From Mucilaginibacter pankratovii (GTDB lineage Bacteria > Bacteroidota > Bacteroidia > Sphingobacteriales > Sphingobacteriaceae): a DNA stretch of 64,000 nt. Made by a program: the position numbers and the translations under genes. The notes under the pieces are model-generated. The model ran no database searches and was not told the DNA's origin. It saw nothing but the letters and a program-made list of their open reading frames with translations. Location: contig NZ_JACWMY010000013.1 of the NCBI RefSeq assembly GCF_014773265.1, positions 62,001-126,000 of the forward strand. Reading direction: 5' to 3'. This document shows, one piece after another, positions 1-8,331 of the stretch (its first letter is position 1; each line of letters begins with the position of its first letter).

Positions 1-414
1 ATCCGCACCCGGAACAAATAGCAACTTATCCAGATATGTACCAGCCGTCTTATAATAAGCATGATGGAGCGAATAACGGGAGGGGAAACGGCTGACCACC
101 CGTAGTTCATCGAGCCAGAAAGCCCGAATCTTTTTATTCGTCGTTACCGGCAGCGCGGACAAAATCGCATACCATTCCTGGTGATAAATATACAATGCAT
201 AGAATTTCGGCAAAAGCACCTTACCATACTTGATTTGTTCTTCTTCAGAACCCAGCGGGTGAGCTAAAACATGATCAGACAAAAAATGCAGGGATTTACG
301 AATTACCGTCAAGGCCTCTTTCAGCCGCTCAGCAGGTAATTCGGTAGAACTGTTAATCTTTCCAAGTGCAGCTTCCATCACCCGGAATTCCTGCTCACAT
401 ACTTCAAATAACAT
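1..414 (-). CDS. RteC-family regulator, 3' part missing
   Basis: Open reading frame starting at the ATG complementary to 412-414 and running off the left edge, giving 138 N-terminal residues. The alpha-helical pattern, with an acidic EEEQIKYGK segment near residue 65, a PKFYALYIYHQEWY stretch and a final YYKTAGTYLDKLLF segment, resembles the RteC domain. In Bacteroides conjugative transposons RteC controls excision. The assignment comes from remembered pattern, not alignment, and orphan RteC proteins are also common in Sphingobacteriaceae genomes. A 42-bp repeat (554-595) lies 140 bases upstream of the start and recurs upstream of a Crp-like gene at 9.5 kb, which may indicate shared control. 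Confidence 0.6.
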   Translation of the reverse strand, partial: MLFEVCEQEFRVMEAALGKINSSTELPAERLKEALTVIRKSLHFLSDHVLAHPLGSEEEQIKYGKVLLPKFYALYIYHQEWYAILSALPVTTNKKIRAFWLDELRVVSRFPSRYSLHHAYYKTAGTYLDKLLFVPGAD

Positions 415-553
415 AAATATATTGGTTTAAATGAACCTGCCGACTCCCCCATAGGGATAGTTAACTGTGCAATAAAATCAGCAGAGAAAAGTATGCATAT
501 ACCATAGGCCGTTTATTTTGGTAAAGCCAAATGTGCAGTACAAAAACACTAAA

Positions 554-595
554 CCGCAATACGTGAAAACCCCTAAACGAACAAAACAGGTGTAA
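554..595. repeat. 42-bp upstream repeat, copy 1
   Basis: Matches 9591-9632 at about 35 of 42 positions, with identical ends CCGCAATACGTG and CAAAACAGGTGTAA. Each copy lies upstream of a minus-strand regulatory gene: RteC-like here, Crp-like for copy 2. A shared promoter/operator or a small mobile repeat are both possible. Confidence 0.65.
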
Positions 596-606
596 TCACT
601 TGTCGT

Positions 607-640
607 AAAAAAAAAGCCGCACCGGAGGGTACAGCTTTTA
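607..640 (-). terminator. Terminator after XRE regulator
   Basis: On the minus strand AAAAGC pairs with GCTTTT (612-617 with 634-639), extended by a GTACC/GGTGC inner stem, followed by a run of nine T. It lies about 60 bases after the XRE stop codon, as expected for a Rho-independent terminator. Confidence 0.7.
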
Positions 641-700
641 CTAAAATCATTCTTTTTTGATTGCCCCGGATGAAGCCGAGATTTCTATAGACTTTGATTT

Positions 701-1207
701 CTATATTTTGGAATATAAATTTGTACCGCTCTTTTTTGGATGGGGGCTTATTTTTATCAAAAGTGTCATTCTTTTTAATGCTGTGTGTAATGAATTGGCC
801 TTGAAATTCCATCCCAATTCTAAAAAGAAACTCTTAATCTCACTTGTTTCTCTCGGAATATCAAGATAACCACTTGGAAGCATTTTGTATTTGATACAAT
901 AAGGTATTGACGGCTCTTGACTCAAAAGAACCTGTATAGCAGGTATAGATTTATATTTTTGGGCAAGTATTTCTCTTAAATTTATTGAGGGTACAAAATT
1001 CCTTTTACTTAAATCTTCTAATTTAATGGTGGTGAAATTGATAATTCCATCTAGAGATTTAATTCTAAACGATTTCTTACCGGACTCGATATTTACCAAA
1101 GTCGATGTAGAGATAAGTGATAACAACGCAAAATCTTTTTGTGAAAGTCCCAATGCATCCCTCAACTCTATCACATTGGCACTAATAATTAAGCTGGTAT
1201 TGTCCAT
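701..1207 (-). CDS. XRE-family transcriptional regulator
   Basis: A 168-residue protein with an N-terminal helix-turn-helix: residues ~10-55 contain ELRDALGLSQKDFALLS then STLVNIESGKK, the classic HTH_3 pattern. The C-terminal two thirds are lysine-rich and unrecognised. The ATG at 1207 is preferred over a TTG seven codons upstream, because the ATG sits in the right place relative to a perfect 12-bp dyad (1196-1226) covering the start. That dyad suggests autoregulation or start-codon occlusion. No toxin gene is adjacent, so this is probably a stand-alone regulator of the island rather than an antitoxin. A divergent promoter (1251-1282) faces away from it. Confidence 0.8.
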   Translation of the reverse strand: MDNTSLIISANVIELRDALGLSQKDFALLSLISTSTLVNIESGKKSFRIKSLDGIINFTTIKLEDLSKRNFVPSINLREILAQKYKSIPAIQVLLSQEPSIPYCIKYKMLPSGYLDIPRETSEIKSFFLELGWNFKANSLHTALKRMTLLIKISPHPKKSGTNLYSKI

Positions 1208-1226
1208 AAAACAAATGGACAATACC
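1196..1226. promoter_or_regulatory. Perfect dyad over the XRE start codon
   Basis: Two 12-bp arms, GGTATTGTCCAT (1196-1207) and its exact complement (1215-1226), are separated by 7 bases. One arm contains the ATG of the XRE gene. As DNA it is a plausible operator for the XRE dimer; as RNA it would hide the start codon when transcription begins upstream. Both readings are inference. Confidence 0.65.
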
Positions 1227-1250
1227 AAATCGTGACAATTTCAATAAGTA

Positions 1251-1282
1251 TTTGCTTTTTTTGAAGTGATTTATTATATTTG
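1251..1282 (+). promoter_or_regulatory. Bacteroidetes-type promoter facing right
   Basis: TTTG at 1251-1254, 20 bases, then TATATTTG at 1275-1282. This matches the Bacteroidetes consensus TTTG-N19-21-TAnnTTTG. The start of transcription would be near 1289, giving a leader of over 500 nt before the TlpA-like gene at 1825, or an independent transcript over the structured region. Confidence 0.6.
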
Positions 1283-1362
1283 TTTTAGAGGTTATCCAAC
1301 ACTAACTCATTATGTAAGAAGAATTAAGTTTATTTTATAAAAGGTATTAATATAAAAGTCTT

Positions 1363-1547
1363 GCGACCCATCTCAGGCCGTTACTGCAAGGCAGCAGAAT
1401 TGATACCCCAACACTTTCAACAAAGTGCTATCTTTAGCATCATTTGATAAGTGTGGGGTGCTGCTGTTCACATGTGATAACGTAAGGCCTGAGAACCAAT
1501 ATGGGGTCACGTGATGCAGCCCTCACACTTATTTATATAAGGGTCGT
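1363..1547 (+). ncRNA. Candidate structured RNA (long nested hairpin)
   Basis: The 600-bp stretch 1229-1824 has no gene but is rich in nested complementarity. Stem A pairs 1365-1371 with 1501-1508 (one bulge), stem B 1372-1379 with 1486-1493 plus 1381-1384 with 1482-1485, stem C 1390-1397 with 1461-1468, stem D 1405-1414 with 1451-1459 (one bulge), and an apical 5-bp hairpin 1426-1439. An alternative outer pairing joins 1363-1369 to 1541-1547, and a small 7-bp hairpin follows at 1557-1573. A consensus promoter lies 70-110 bases upstream. The shape (one long interrupted hairpin) recalls 6S-type RNAs, but no known family was recognised; a leader or a DNA-level element remains possible. Confidence 0.5.
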
Positions 1548-1640
1548 CCAGGCAAGGCTTGTTTACAACAAGCAATGAAGCCACAACAAAGTAACAAAGC
1601 GGTCAGTACGTCTTCTTTAACTACCTCGATAGAAGTAGTA

Positions 1641-1774
1641 TGCCGTTTTCTATATACTTTACGTTGTTTTCAAAATCTCAAAAATCTCTTTAAGAACATA
1701 ATTAAGCGTCCCGATTAAACGCTGAAAACGGCAGCCAACCAGTTAATAGTTAATGCTTTTGGGCTGCCGTTTTC
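1641..1774 (+). promoter_or_regulatory. Attenuator-like leader with competing stems
   Basis: Three segments compete: TGCCGTTTTC (1641-1650), GAAAACGGCAGCC (1724-1736) and GGCTGCCGTTTTC (1762-1774). Segment 2 can pair with segment 1 (10 bp) or segment 3 (13 bp, perfect). The second pairing ends in a short, interrupted T run about 50 bases before the TlpA-like start. This is the geometry of an attenuator or a switchable leader, though the weak T tract makes termination uncertain. Confidence 0.45.
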
Positions 1775-1824
1775 TCCTGTTTAGGATCAAATTAACTTTT
1801 AACGCTCCTTAACTAACTGATTTA

Positions 1825-3162
1825 ATGAAAAAAATCATATTAAATTTAGTACTGGCTGTGCTTTGCCTAAATTTTACCGCACACGCACAGAACAAACCAG
1901 GCAATATCACCGCCCTGAAAATCGGCGACCAAGTACCCGACATTACCATAAACAACATTATCAACTACAAAGACGCCAACGGCCAACCCGCCACCAACGC
2001 TAAAATATCCGACTTCAAAGGCAAACTCCTTATTCTCGATTTTTGGGCCACCTGGTGCAGCCCATGCGTGGCCATGATCCCCAAAATGGACAGCCTACAA
2101 AAAGAATTTGCCGGAAAAATGCAGTTCCTACCAGTAGCCTACCAATCTGAACAAATCATAGGATCTTTTTTAGAGAAGTTTCAGTTACAACAAAAAAAGC
2201 GATACGACTTGCCGGATGTAACCGGCGATACCGAACTGGCGAAACTTTTCCCACATACTTATCTACCACATTATGTTTGGATTAACGACACTGGAACGGT
2301 TGTTTCGATTACAGAATACAATGATGTCAATTCATCCAATATTGCCAAATTTTTAGGAACCGGAAAAATTGCGGTACGACAAAAAATAGATGTACATATT
2401 GAATATGATCGAGCCAGACCATTGTTAATCGGAGGTAACGGAGGTGACGGCAGCAACATGCTTTATCACACTTTAATTACAGGTTATACTGATGGCCTCT
2501 TGTCGGGATTTAAATATGATGAAGAAAAGCCTGCAGCTGACAAGCCAAGGAGTTTAACAGCAACCAATCAAACAATCCCAAAGCTTTACGCACTGGCTTA
2601 CGGCGAAGGACGTAGATGGTTTGGTGATAACCGTATGATCATTGAGGTGAAAGAGCCTTCAAAGCTCATAAATCATTCATCGGGACAGGTATTTATTGAT
2701 TGGATGAAAACAGGAAGCGGTTTCAGCTACGAAGTAATCGTTCCTCCGGCCCAGGCTAATCAAATTTTCACCCTCATGCAAAATGATCTCAATCGTTTTT
2801 TTACTCAATATTCGGTTAGTGTAAAGACAATCCCAGTCAAGTGCTTGGCATTGGTCAGAACCTCGAATCAGGATAAACTACATAGTAAAGGAGGACCGAC
2901 TTCAGTCGAATCCGATGAATTTGGACTGCATATCCGTAATAACTATATCGGACAGTTGACAAGCAGATTGGACGCTTTTTTTTTACAGGGCAGTCCATTC
3001 CCGGTTGTTGATGCAACAGGATTTACCGGACGTGTAGATATGGATATTGATGCTAATCTGTCCAATGTTGCAGATATCAACAGGGCACTTCAAAAGTATG
3101 ATCTAAAATTTGAAGAATCAGTACAAAATACCCATATGCTGATTTTTAGGGATAAAGAATAG
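1825..3162 (+). CDS. Exported TlpA-like thioredoxin with DUF3738-like C-terminal domain
   Basis: A 445-residue exported protein. It has a signal peptide (residues 1-21, ending AHA), a TlpA/redoxin domain (~28-170) with active site WATWCSPC near residue 75 and the cis-proline region TYLPHYVW, then a long C-terminal domain. The C-terminal end contains PVVDATGFTGRVDMDI and then ALQKYDLKFE, resembling the TIGR03435/DUF3738 family, often associated with TlpA proteins. The likely role is a periplasmic thiol-disulfide oxidoreductase serving the SusC/SusD importer that follows (57 and 48 base gaps, same strand, shared terminator at 7822-7857). The long structured leader upstream may control it. The domain fusion is by pattern memory; the substrate is unknown. 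Confidence 0.75.
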   Translation: MKKIILNLVLAVLCLNFTAHAQNKPGNITALKIGDQVPDITINNIINYKDANGQPATNAKISDFKGKLLILDFWATWCSPCVAMIPKMDSLQKEFAGKMQFLPVAYQSEQIIGSFLEKFQLQQKKRYDLPDVTGDTELAKLFPHTYLPHYVWINDTGTVVSITEYNDVNSSNIAKFLGTGKIAVRQKIDVHIEYDRARPLLIGGNGGDGSNMLYHTLITGYTDGLLSGFKYDEEKPAADKPRSLTATNQTIPKLYALAYGEGRRWFGDNRMIIEVKEPSKLINHSSGQVFIDWMKTGSGFSYEVIVPPAQANQIFTLMQNDLNRFFTQYSVSVKTIPVKCLALVRTSNQDKLHSKGGPTSVESDEFGLHIRNNYIGQLTSRLDAFFLQGSPFPVVDATGFTGRVDMDIDANLSNVADINRALQKYDLKFEESVQNTHMLIFRDKE

Positions 3163-3218
3163 TCCATCGCATTCCTAAGCTTCTCAAATCATTTTTCACC
3201 CAATTTAAGATTTATTAA

Positions 3219-6200
3219 ATGAAAAAATTTATACTTTTTATAATGCTACTTTGCTATGCGGCATTGAGCTACGCGCAACAGGGGGTTAAGGGAACGATAA
3301 TATCCTTGTCTGATCATACACCTTTACCAGGGGCAACCATAAAGATTAAGGGCACAAATATCAGTACAACAAGTGACAGCAGCGGGCAATTCCATGTTGT
3401 GGCGAACAGTAATAAAATTGTCTTGCTTATATCTTATATCGGTTTTAAAACCACCGATATAGCTATTACACTGCCTTTGTCTCCATTGACTATTCCCCTT
3501 AAACCTGACCCTTATCAGTTAAACGAGGTGATGGTGTCTACAGGCTATCAGGATATATCCAAAGAACGAGCCACCGGTTCATTTGTTAAAGTTGACAATA
3601 ATCTACTAAACAGAAGTGTCAGCACAGATATTTTAAGCCGTTTGCAGAACGTTACTTCCGGGCTGATTTTCAACAAAGGTAAGGGCACAATTAAAAATGA
3701 TATTAGCATCAGGGGGCTTAGTACTATATTTGGTAATGCACAGCCGTTGATTGTTGTTGATAATTTTCCCTACGATGGTGACATCAATGACATCAATCCT
3801 AATGATGTGGAAAGTATCACAGTTCTCAAAGATGCAGCAGCAGCTTCTATATGGGGTGCAAGGGCAGGTAACGGAGTTATCGTTATCACGACAAAAAAAG
3901 GTAAATACAATCAGTCTGTACACATTTCTTTTAATTCAAACATTACCATAGGCGACAAACCTAATCTGTTCTATCAATCAAGAATGAGCAGTGCCGATTA
4001 CATCGAAACTGAGAAAAAACTGTTTGCTCAGGGCTATTATCAAAATACAGAATTATCCTACAACAATCTTCCGCTTACCCCTGTAGTAGAATTGCTCATT
4101 GCCGAACGCGACGGAAAAATCACTTCCGAGGCAGCAAATGCGCAAATCAATGCCTTGAAAATTCAGGATGTACGTAATGGCCTTGAAAAGTATTTCTATC
4201 GCAAAAATGTCAACCAGCAATATTCCCTAAACATCAATGGAGGCTCGGAAAATCAACGGTATTATATTTCAGGAGGCTATGATAAAAATTTAGATAATCT
4301 CGTCGGAAACGAGTATGACCGGGTGACATTAAATGCCAATAATACTTACAACTGGCTTAAAAATAAACTTGAATTTACAACAGGTGTTTATATTACCCAA
4401 AGTAGTACTACTGCAAACAATCCGGGTATAGATCAGATCACTTATGACGGTAATACTTTATATCCCTATGCCAGCCTGGCTGACAATAATGGCAATCCCT
4501 TAGCGATCACCAAAGACTACCGGGCTGGATTTATTCAAACAGCCGCTCAAGGTGGCCTGCTTGACTGGACTTATAAGCCATTGCAAGAAGTTCGCAATGC
4601 TGACAACACTTCAAAGATAACCGACTATAGGTTAAACACGAGCCTGAAGTACAATGTATTGCCCGGTTTGAGCGCACAGGTTCTTTACCAATATGAGCGC
4701 AGTTCAACAGATGGAAGAAATTTGCAAAGCCAGGACACCTATTATACAAGGAATCTCATCAACCAATATACCCAAATTAACGCAGACGGCTCATTGACAT
4801 TGGCCATACCAGCAGGGGGTATTCTCGACTCGCGCAACGTAATAAGTGTTAGTAATGACATACGTGGACAGCTTAACTACAACCTTACCTGGAGTCAAAA
4901 AAATGAACTGACCGCTATCGGTGGGTACGAAGTCCGGGGACTACATACCACCGGAGCAGGAAACCGCCTTTATGGATATGACGATACACATGCTACCAGC
5001 GGTTTAGTTAATTATACGGACTATTATATCATGTACAATAATCCTTATGATTACCGTATTGTTCCCAATACAGATTATACCACAGATCTTCACGATAATT
5101 ACAGATCGTGGTATTTTAACGGAGCCTACACTTATGACCGTCGCTATACACTTTCAGGAAGCATCAGGCGTGATGAATCAAATCTGTTCGGTGTCAAGAC
5201 GAATCAAAAGGGGGTTCCGCTGTATTCTGCAGGATTAAGCTGGAGTATCAACAACGAAGGATTTTGTAAAAGTGACTGGTTACCATTGTTAAAGCTGCGG
5301 GCAACATACGGGTACAATGGAAATGTAAATAAAACTGTTACGGCTTACACAACAGCCCTTTATTGGGCTGCCTCACAGAGCGCGATCAATCAGCCTTATG
5401 CACAAATCACCAATCCTCCCAATCCTGAATTAAGATGGGAAAAAGTACAGGTAATTAACTTGGGTGTTGATTTTGGAATTAGGAATAATACCATCACTGG
5501 AACAATCGAATATTACCATAAAAAAGGGAACGACCTCATCGGCACTATTCCCTATGCGCCATCTACAGGTATTACCACGTTCACAGGAAATACTGCCAAT
5601 ACCAGCGGCAATGGCATGGACTTAACACTGAACACGAAAAACATTGACAGGCAGTTTAAATGGAACACTACTTTTTTATTAAGCCTGATACAAGACAAAG
5701 TAACCAAATATCTTACCCCGTTTCCTGCTGCATACTTACTACAATATGGCGACGGATTAGGGAAAATCCCAGTAGAGGGCAGGCCGCTTTATGCTTTATT
5801 CAGCTATAAGTGGGCTGGTCTTGACCACCAGACAGGTAACCCGCAAGGTTATTTGAACGGGGATATCAGCACCGATTATTCTGCTATCATATCGTCAGCA
5901 ACCCCGGGCAACTTGGTCTACAACGGTTCGGCCCGACCTACGATCTTCGGCTCATTCAGAAATAGCTTCGCTTATAAAAACATATCCATCTCTGCTAATA
6001 TCTCCTATAATTTAGGTTATTACTTCCGTAAAAATTCTATAGGCTATGGCAACAATTACGGATTAGGTGGTAATGGCGACTATTACAAGCGCTGGCAGAA
6101 ACCAGGTGATGAAGCAAATACCTATGTACCATCCATGCCGACCACCGTCATAGCTAACAGGGACCTGTTTTATAATTTTTCCAGTGTGTTAGTTGAAAAA

Positions 6201-6410
6201 GCTGACAATATTCGATTACAGGATGTGAACATTAGCTACGTGTTTAACGGCCAACAATTGAAAAAGCTTCCGTTCCGCAATGTTCAGTTTTACCTTTATG
6301 CCAACAACCTTGCTTTACTTTGGAAAGCTAATAAATCCGGAGTTGATCCCGATTACCAGACTGGCCCGGTTCCTAAAACCATTGCCCTGGGCTTAAAGGC
6401 CGATTTTTGA
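3219..6410 (+). CDS. SusC/RagA-family TonB-dependent outer-membrane transporter
   Basis: A 1063-residue outer-membrane beta-barrel importer. Signal peptide 1-20, then a carboxypeptidase-regulatory-like domain (~22-95, GTIISLSDHTPLPGATIKIK), then a plug domain (~115-235) with the family signature ISIRGLSTIFGN and GVIVITTKKG, then the barrel to the C-terminal ALGLKADF. It lacks an N-terminal STN domain, so unlike the SusC at 28-31 kb it should not signal to an anti-sigma factor; no sigma/FecR pair is adjacent. It forms an operon with the TlpA-like gene before it and the SusD gene after it. The ligand cannot be read from sequence; the redox partner suggests a peptide-like or thiol-containing substrate. 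Confidence 0.92.
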   Translation: MKKFILFIMLLCYAALSYAQQGVKGTIISLSDHTPLPGATIKIKGTNISTTSDSSGQFHVVANSNKIVLLISYIGFKTTDIAITLPLSPLTIPLKPDPYQLNEVMVSTGYQDISKERATGSFVKVDNNLLNRSVSTDILSRLQNVTSGLIFNKGKGTIKNDISIRGLSTIFGNAQPLIVVDNFPYDGDINDINPNDVESITVLKDAAAASIWGARAGNGVIVITTKKGKYNQSVHISFNSNITIGDKPNLFYQSRMSSADYIETEKKLFAQGYYQNTELSYNNLPLTPVVELLIAERDGKITSEAANAQINALKIQDVRNGLEKYFYRKNVNQQYSLNINGGSENQRYYISGGYDKNLDNLVGNEYDRVTLNANNTYNWLKNKLEFTTGVYITQSSTTANNPGIDQITYDGNTLYPYASLADNNGNPLAITKDYRAGFIQTAAQGGLLDWTYKPLQEVRNADNTSKITDYRLNTSLKYNVLPGLSAQVLYQYERSSTDGRNLQSQDTYYTRNLINQYTQINADGSLTLAIPAGGILDSRNVISVSNDIRGQLNYNLTWSQKNELTAIGGYEVRGLHTTGAGNRLYGYDDTHATSGLVNYTDYYIMYNNPYDYRIVPNTDYTTDLHDNYRSWYFNGAYTYDRRYTLSGSIRRDESNLFGVKTNQKGVPLYSAGLSWSINNEGFCKSDWLPLLKLRATYGYNGNVNKTVTAYTTALYWAASQSAINQPYAQITNPPNPELRWEKVQVINLGVDFGIRNNTITGTIEYYHKKGNDLIGTIPYAPSTGITTFTGNTANTSGNGMDLTLNTKNIDRQFKWNTTFLLSLIQDKVTKYLTPFPAAYLLQYGDGLGKIPVEGRPLYALFSYKWAGLDHQTGNPQGYLNGDISTDYSAIISSATPGNLVYNGSARPTIFGSFRNSFAYKNISISANISYNLGYYFRKNSIGYGNNYGLGGNGDYYKRWQKPGDEANTYVPSMPTTVIANRDLFYNFSSVLVEKADNIRLQDVNISYVFNGQQLKKLPFRNVQFYLYANNLALLWKANKSGVDPDYQTGPVPKTIALGLKADF

Positions 6411-6457
6411 AACAGCACCAAGTAAATTGATTTTAGCACCATTTAAACTCTAAGAAA

Positions 6458-7813
6458 ATGAAAATACGATATATTATACTTCTTTCAGCTGTTATCTTTT
6501 CAGTGGCTTCCTGTAAGAAAAGCTTTCTTGATGAAAAGTCCGACAAATCGCTGCTTGTTCCAACTACGTTAAGCGATTTCCAATCCATGATGGATAATAT
6601 CATTACGATGAATAGCACCCCTGGATTGAATGTTATTTCCGCAGACGAATTTTACACTACAGACAACGGCTGGAAGTCATGGGTTACTCCTATGGAAAGA
6701 AACAGCTATCTGTGGCTAAGCAATATATATGAGGGTTCAACAACGCCGGATTGGGATGTACCATACCAGCAGGTATTTTATGCAAATATTGTATTGGATG
6801 GACTTGAGGCTATTAAACCAGATGCCAACACACAAAACAACTATAACCAAATCAAAGGCAGCGCTTTGTTTTACCGGGCATTCGCCTTTTACAACCTTGC
6901 TCAATTATTCGCGGCACCGTATGATCAACGGAATGCTACTCAACAGCCCGGCATACCTATTCGTCTAAATTCTGATGTTAATATCAAATCTGTTCGCGGG
7001 ACTGTCCAGCAGACCTACGATCAAGTCATCAGTGATCTTTCCACTGCTGAAACTTTGCTTAATGCACAGGTAACCTATAAATCAAGGCCAGGTAAAGCAG
7101 CGGTAGACGCCTTGTTGGCAAGGGTTTATCTTACGATGGGTAATTATACACAAGCCGCAGTAAATGCGACAACCGCTATTAAATCAAACAACAAGTTGAT
7201 CGATTACAACACTTTAACTCCGGGTGCTTCAAGGCCATTTCCTAACATATTGCCCAATGGGAACGATGAAGTTTTGTACTATGCAACGATTAATGCTTAC
7301 TCTTATAGTTATGAAGCACTGACTTACATTGACACTGATCTTTATAACTTATATGAAACTAATGATTTAAGGAAAACCGTCTTCTTTAGGCTGAATGGAA
7401 CAGGCTACAATTTTAGAGGTTCGTATGCGTATTTTTTCAGCGGATTGGCGACTGATGAGCTATATCTGACAAGAGCGGAATGTTATGCACGTCTAAATAA
7501 CCTATCAGGAGCCTTAGCCGACCTAAATACGTTATTATCCAATCGTTACGTAACAGGCACCTTGCCTTTTACGACCACAAACATTAATGCTGCGTTAACA
7601 AAAATATTGCTCGAACGGAGAAAGGAACTTATTTCACGGGGAACGAGATGGACGGATTTGAGGCGGTTGAATAAAGAACCACGCTTTGCTACTACATTAA
7701 GCCGTAATCTTGATGGAAACACCTATACTTTGCTTCCTAATGGCACTCGTTATTTATTCCCTATTCCTGATGACGAAATTTCAGGAAGTGGAATAGTACA
7801 AAATCCAAGGTAG
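6458..7813 (+). CDS. SusD/RagB-family surface lipoprotein
   Basis: A 451-residue lipoprotein with signal peptide and lipobox ending at Cys19 (FSVASC). SusD features include the N-terminal KSFLDEKSDKSLLVP segment, the TPR-like helices around YFRAF-type residues (ALFYRAFAFYNLAQLF, ~130-145), and the C-terminal ERRKELISRGTRWTDLRRL and LFPIPDDEI motifs. It caps the SusC channel at 3219-6410 and helps capture the ligand outside the cell. It is the last gene of the three-gene operon and is followed 8 bases later by a strong terminator hairpin. Confidence 0.92.
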   Translation: MKIRYIILLSAVIFSVASCKKSFLDEKSDKSLLVPTTLSDFQSMMDNIITMNSTPGLNVISADEFYTTDNGWKSWVTPMERNSYLWLSNIYEGSTTPDWDVPYQQVFYANIVLDGLEAIKPDANTQNNYNQIKGSALFYRAFAFYNLAQLFAAPYDQRNATQQPGIPIRLNSDVNIKSVRGTVQQTYDQVISDLSTAETLLNAQVTYKSRPGKAAVDALLARVYLTMGNYTQAAVNATTAIKSNNKLIDYNTLTPGASRPFPNILPNGNDEVLYYATINAYSYSYEALTYIDTDLYNLYETNDLRKTVFFRLNGTGYNFRGSYAYFFSGLATDELYLTRAECYARLNNLSGALADLNTLLSNRYVTGTLPFTTTNINAALTKILLERRKELISRGTRWTDLRRLNKEPRFATTLSRNLDGNTYTLLPNGTRYLFPIPDDEISGSGIVQNPR

Positions 7814-7821
7814 AAAAACAT

Positions 7822-7857
7822 TAAAAGCAGACTGTATAAAAACACAGTCTGCTTTTA
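7822..7857. terminator. Bidirectional terminator after SusD
   Basis: A perfect 14-bp inverted repeat (7822-7835 and 7844-7857) with an 8-base loop and A/T-rich flanks on both sides. It separates the plus-strand SusCD operon from the minus-strand gene ending at 7885, so it can serve both strands. Confidence 0.85.
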
Positions 7858-7884
7858 ATAAATAGTTGGCCAATACCAATGCTA

Positions 7885-8193
7885 TTAGGGAATGGGGTTA
7901 AAATTACCGCTCACACTACTTAACGGCGTCGAGCTTGCCGATGGAGTAACGCCAGAAGGAAATTGGCCGGTACAAATATTAGCGCTCGATACACAATTGT
8001 AATTAGTTCCCTGTACCTGTGAATTAACATTTGTCCAACCAGTTATATTTCCACTTCCGTTATAGCTTGCCCGCCATTTGATCGTAGTTTGTTTGGCTGC
8101 TGGTTTGAATGCCACTAAACTTGTGGCGATTAATACGGCCACGAACCCGTATTTGTTAACGCTTTTAATTTGTGAGATGATTTTCTTGATCAT
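7885..8193 (-). CDS. Small exported DUF6520-like protein
   Basis: A 102-residue protein with a basic start, a hydrophobic segment (residues ~17-31) and a mature part of about 70 residues rich in Ser, Asn, Gly and Thr. It has two cysteines eight residues apart (NYNCVSSANICTG). This layout matches the small exported DUF6520 proteins of Bacteroidota, whose function is unknown. It is followed by the shared terminator at 7822-7857. Upstream on the same strand are a MauE-like redox membrane protein and a Crp-like regulator. The cysteine pair and that neighbour suggest a disulfide formed or read in the cell envelope. The family call is from pattern memory. Confidence 0.65.
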   Translation of the reverse strand: MIKKIISQIKSVNKYGFVAVLIATSLVAFKPAAKQTTIKWRASYNGSGNITGWTNVNSQVQGTNYNCVSSANICTGQFPSGVTPSASSTPLSSVSGNFNPIP

Positions 8194-8331
8194 GACGGTA
8201 AATGTTGTGTTCCCGCTTTTATTTTTTAGCGGGCCCGATTTGGTGATTTGATCCCTTGAAGCCGCGATCTTCTCACATTTTTGTTTATCTGTTTCCTATG
8301 CAGGGCTGGCTCTTTTCCCTGCCATTGCAGT

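Larger units (their letters stand above)
415..700. other. Intergenic region between RteC-like and XRE genes
   Basis: No convincing gene. It holds the terminator of the XRE gene (607-640, minus) and one copy of a 42-bp repeat (554-595). Two small frames here (573-812 minus, 657-869 plus) overlap the terminator or the XRE gene and are not credible. Confidence 0.6.

Noticed and set aside
1363..1547. Retron or group II intron RNA
   Set aside because: No reverse transcriptase gene is nearby, and the intron domain V pattern was not seen.
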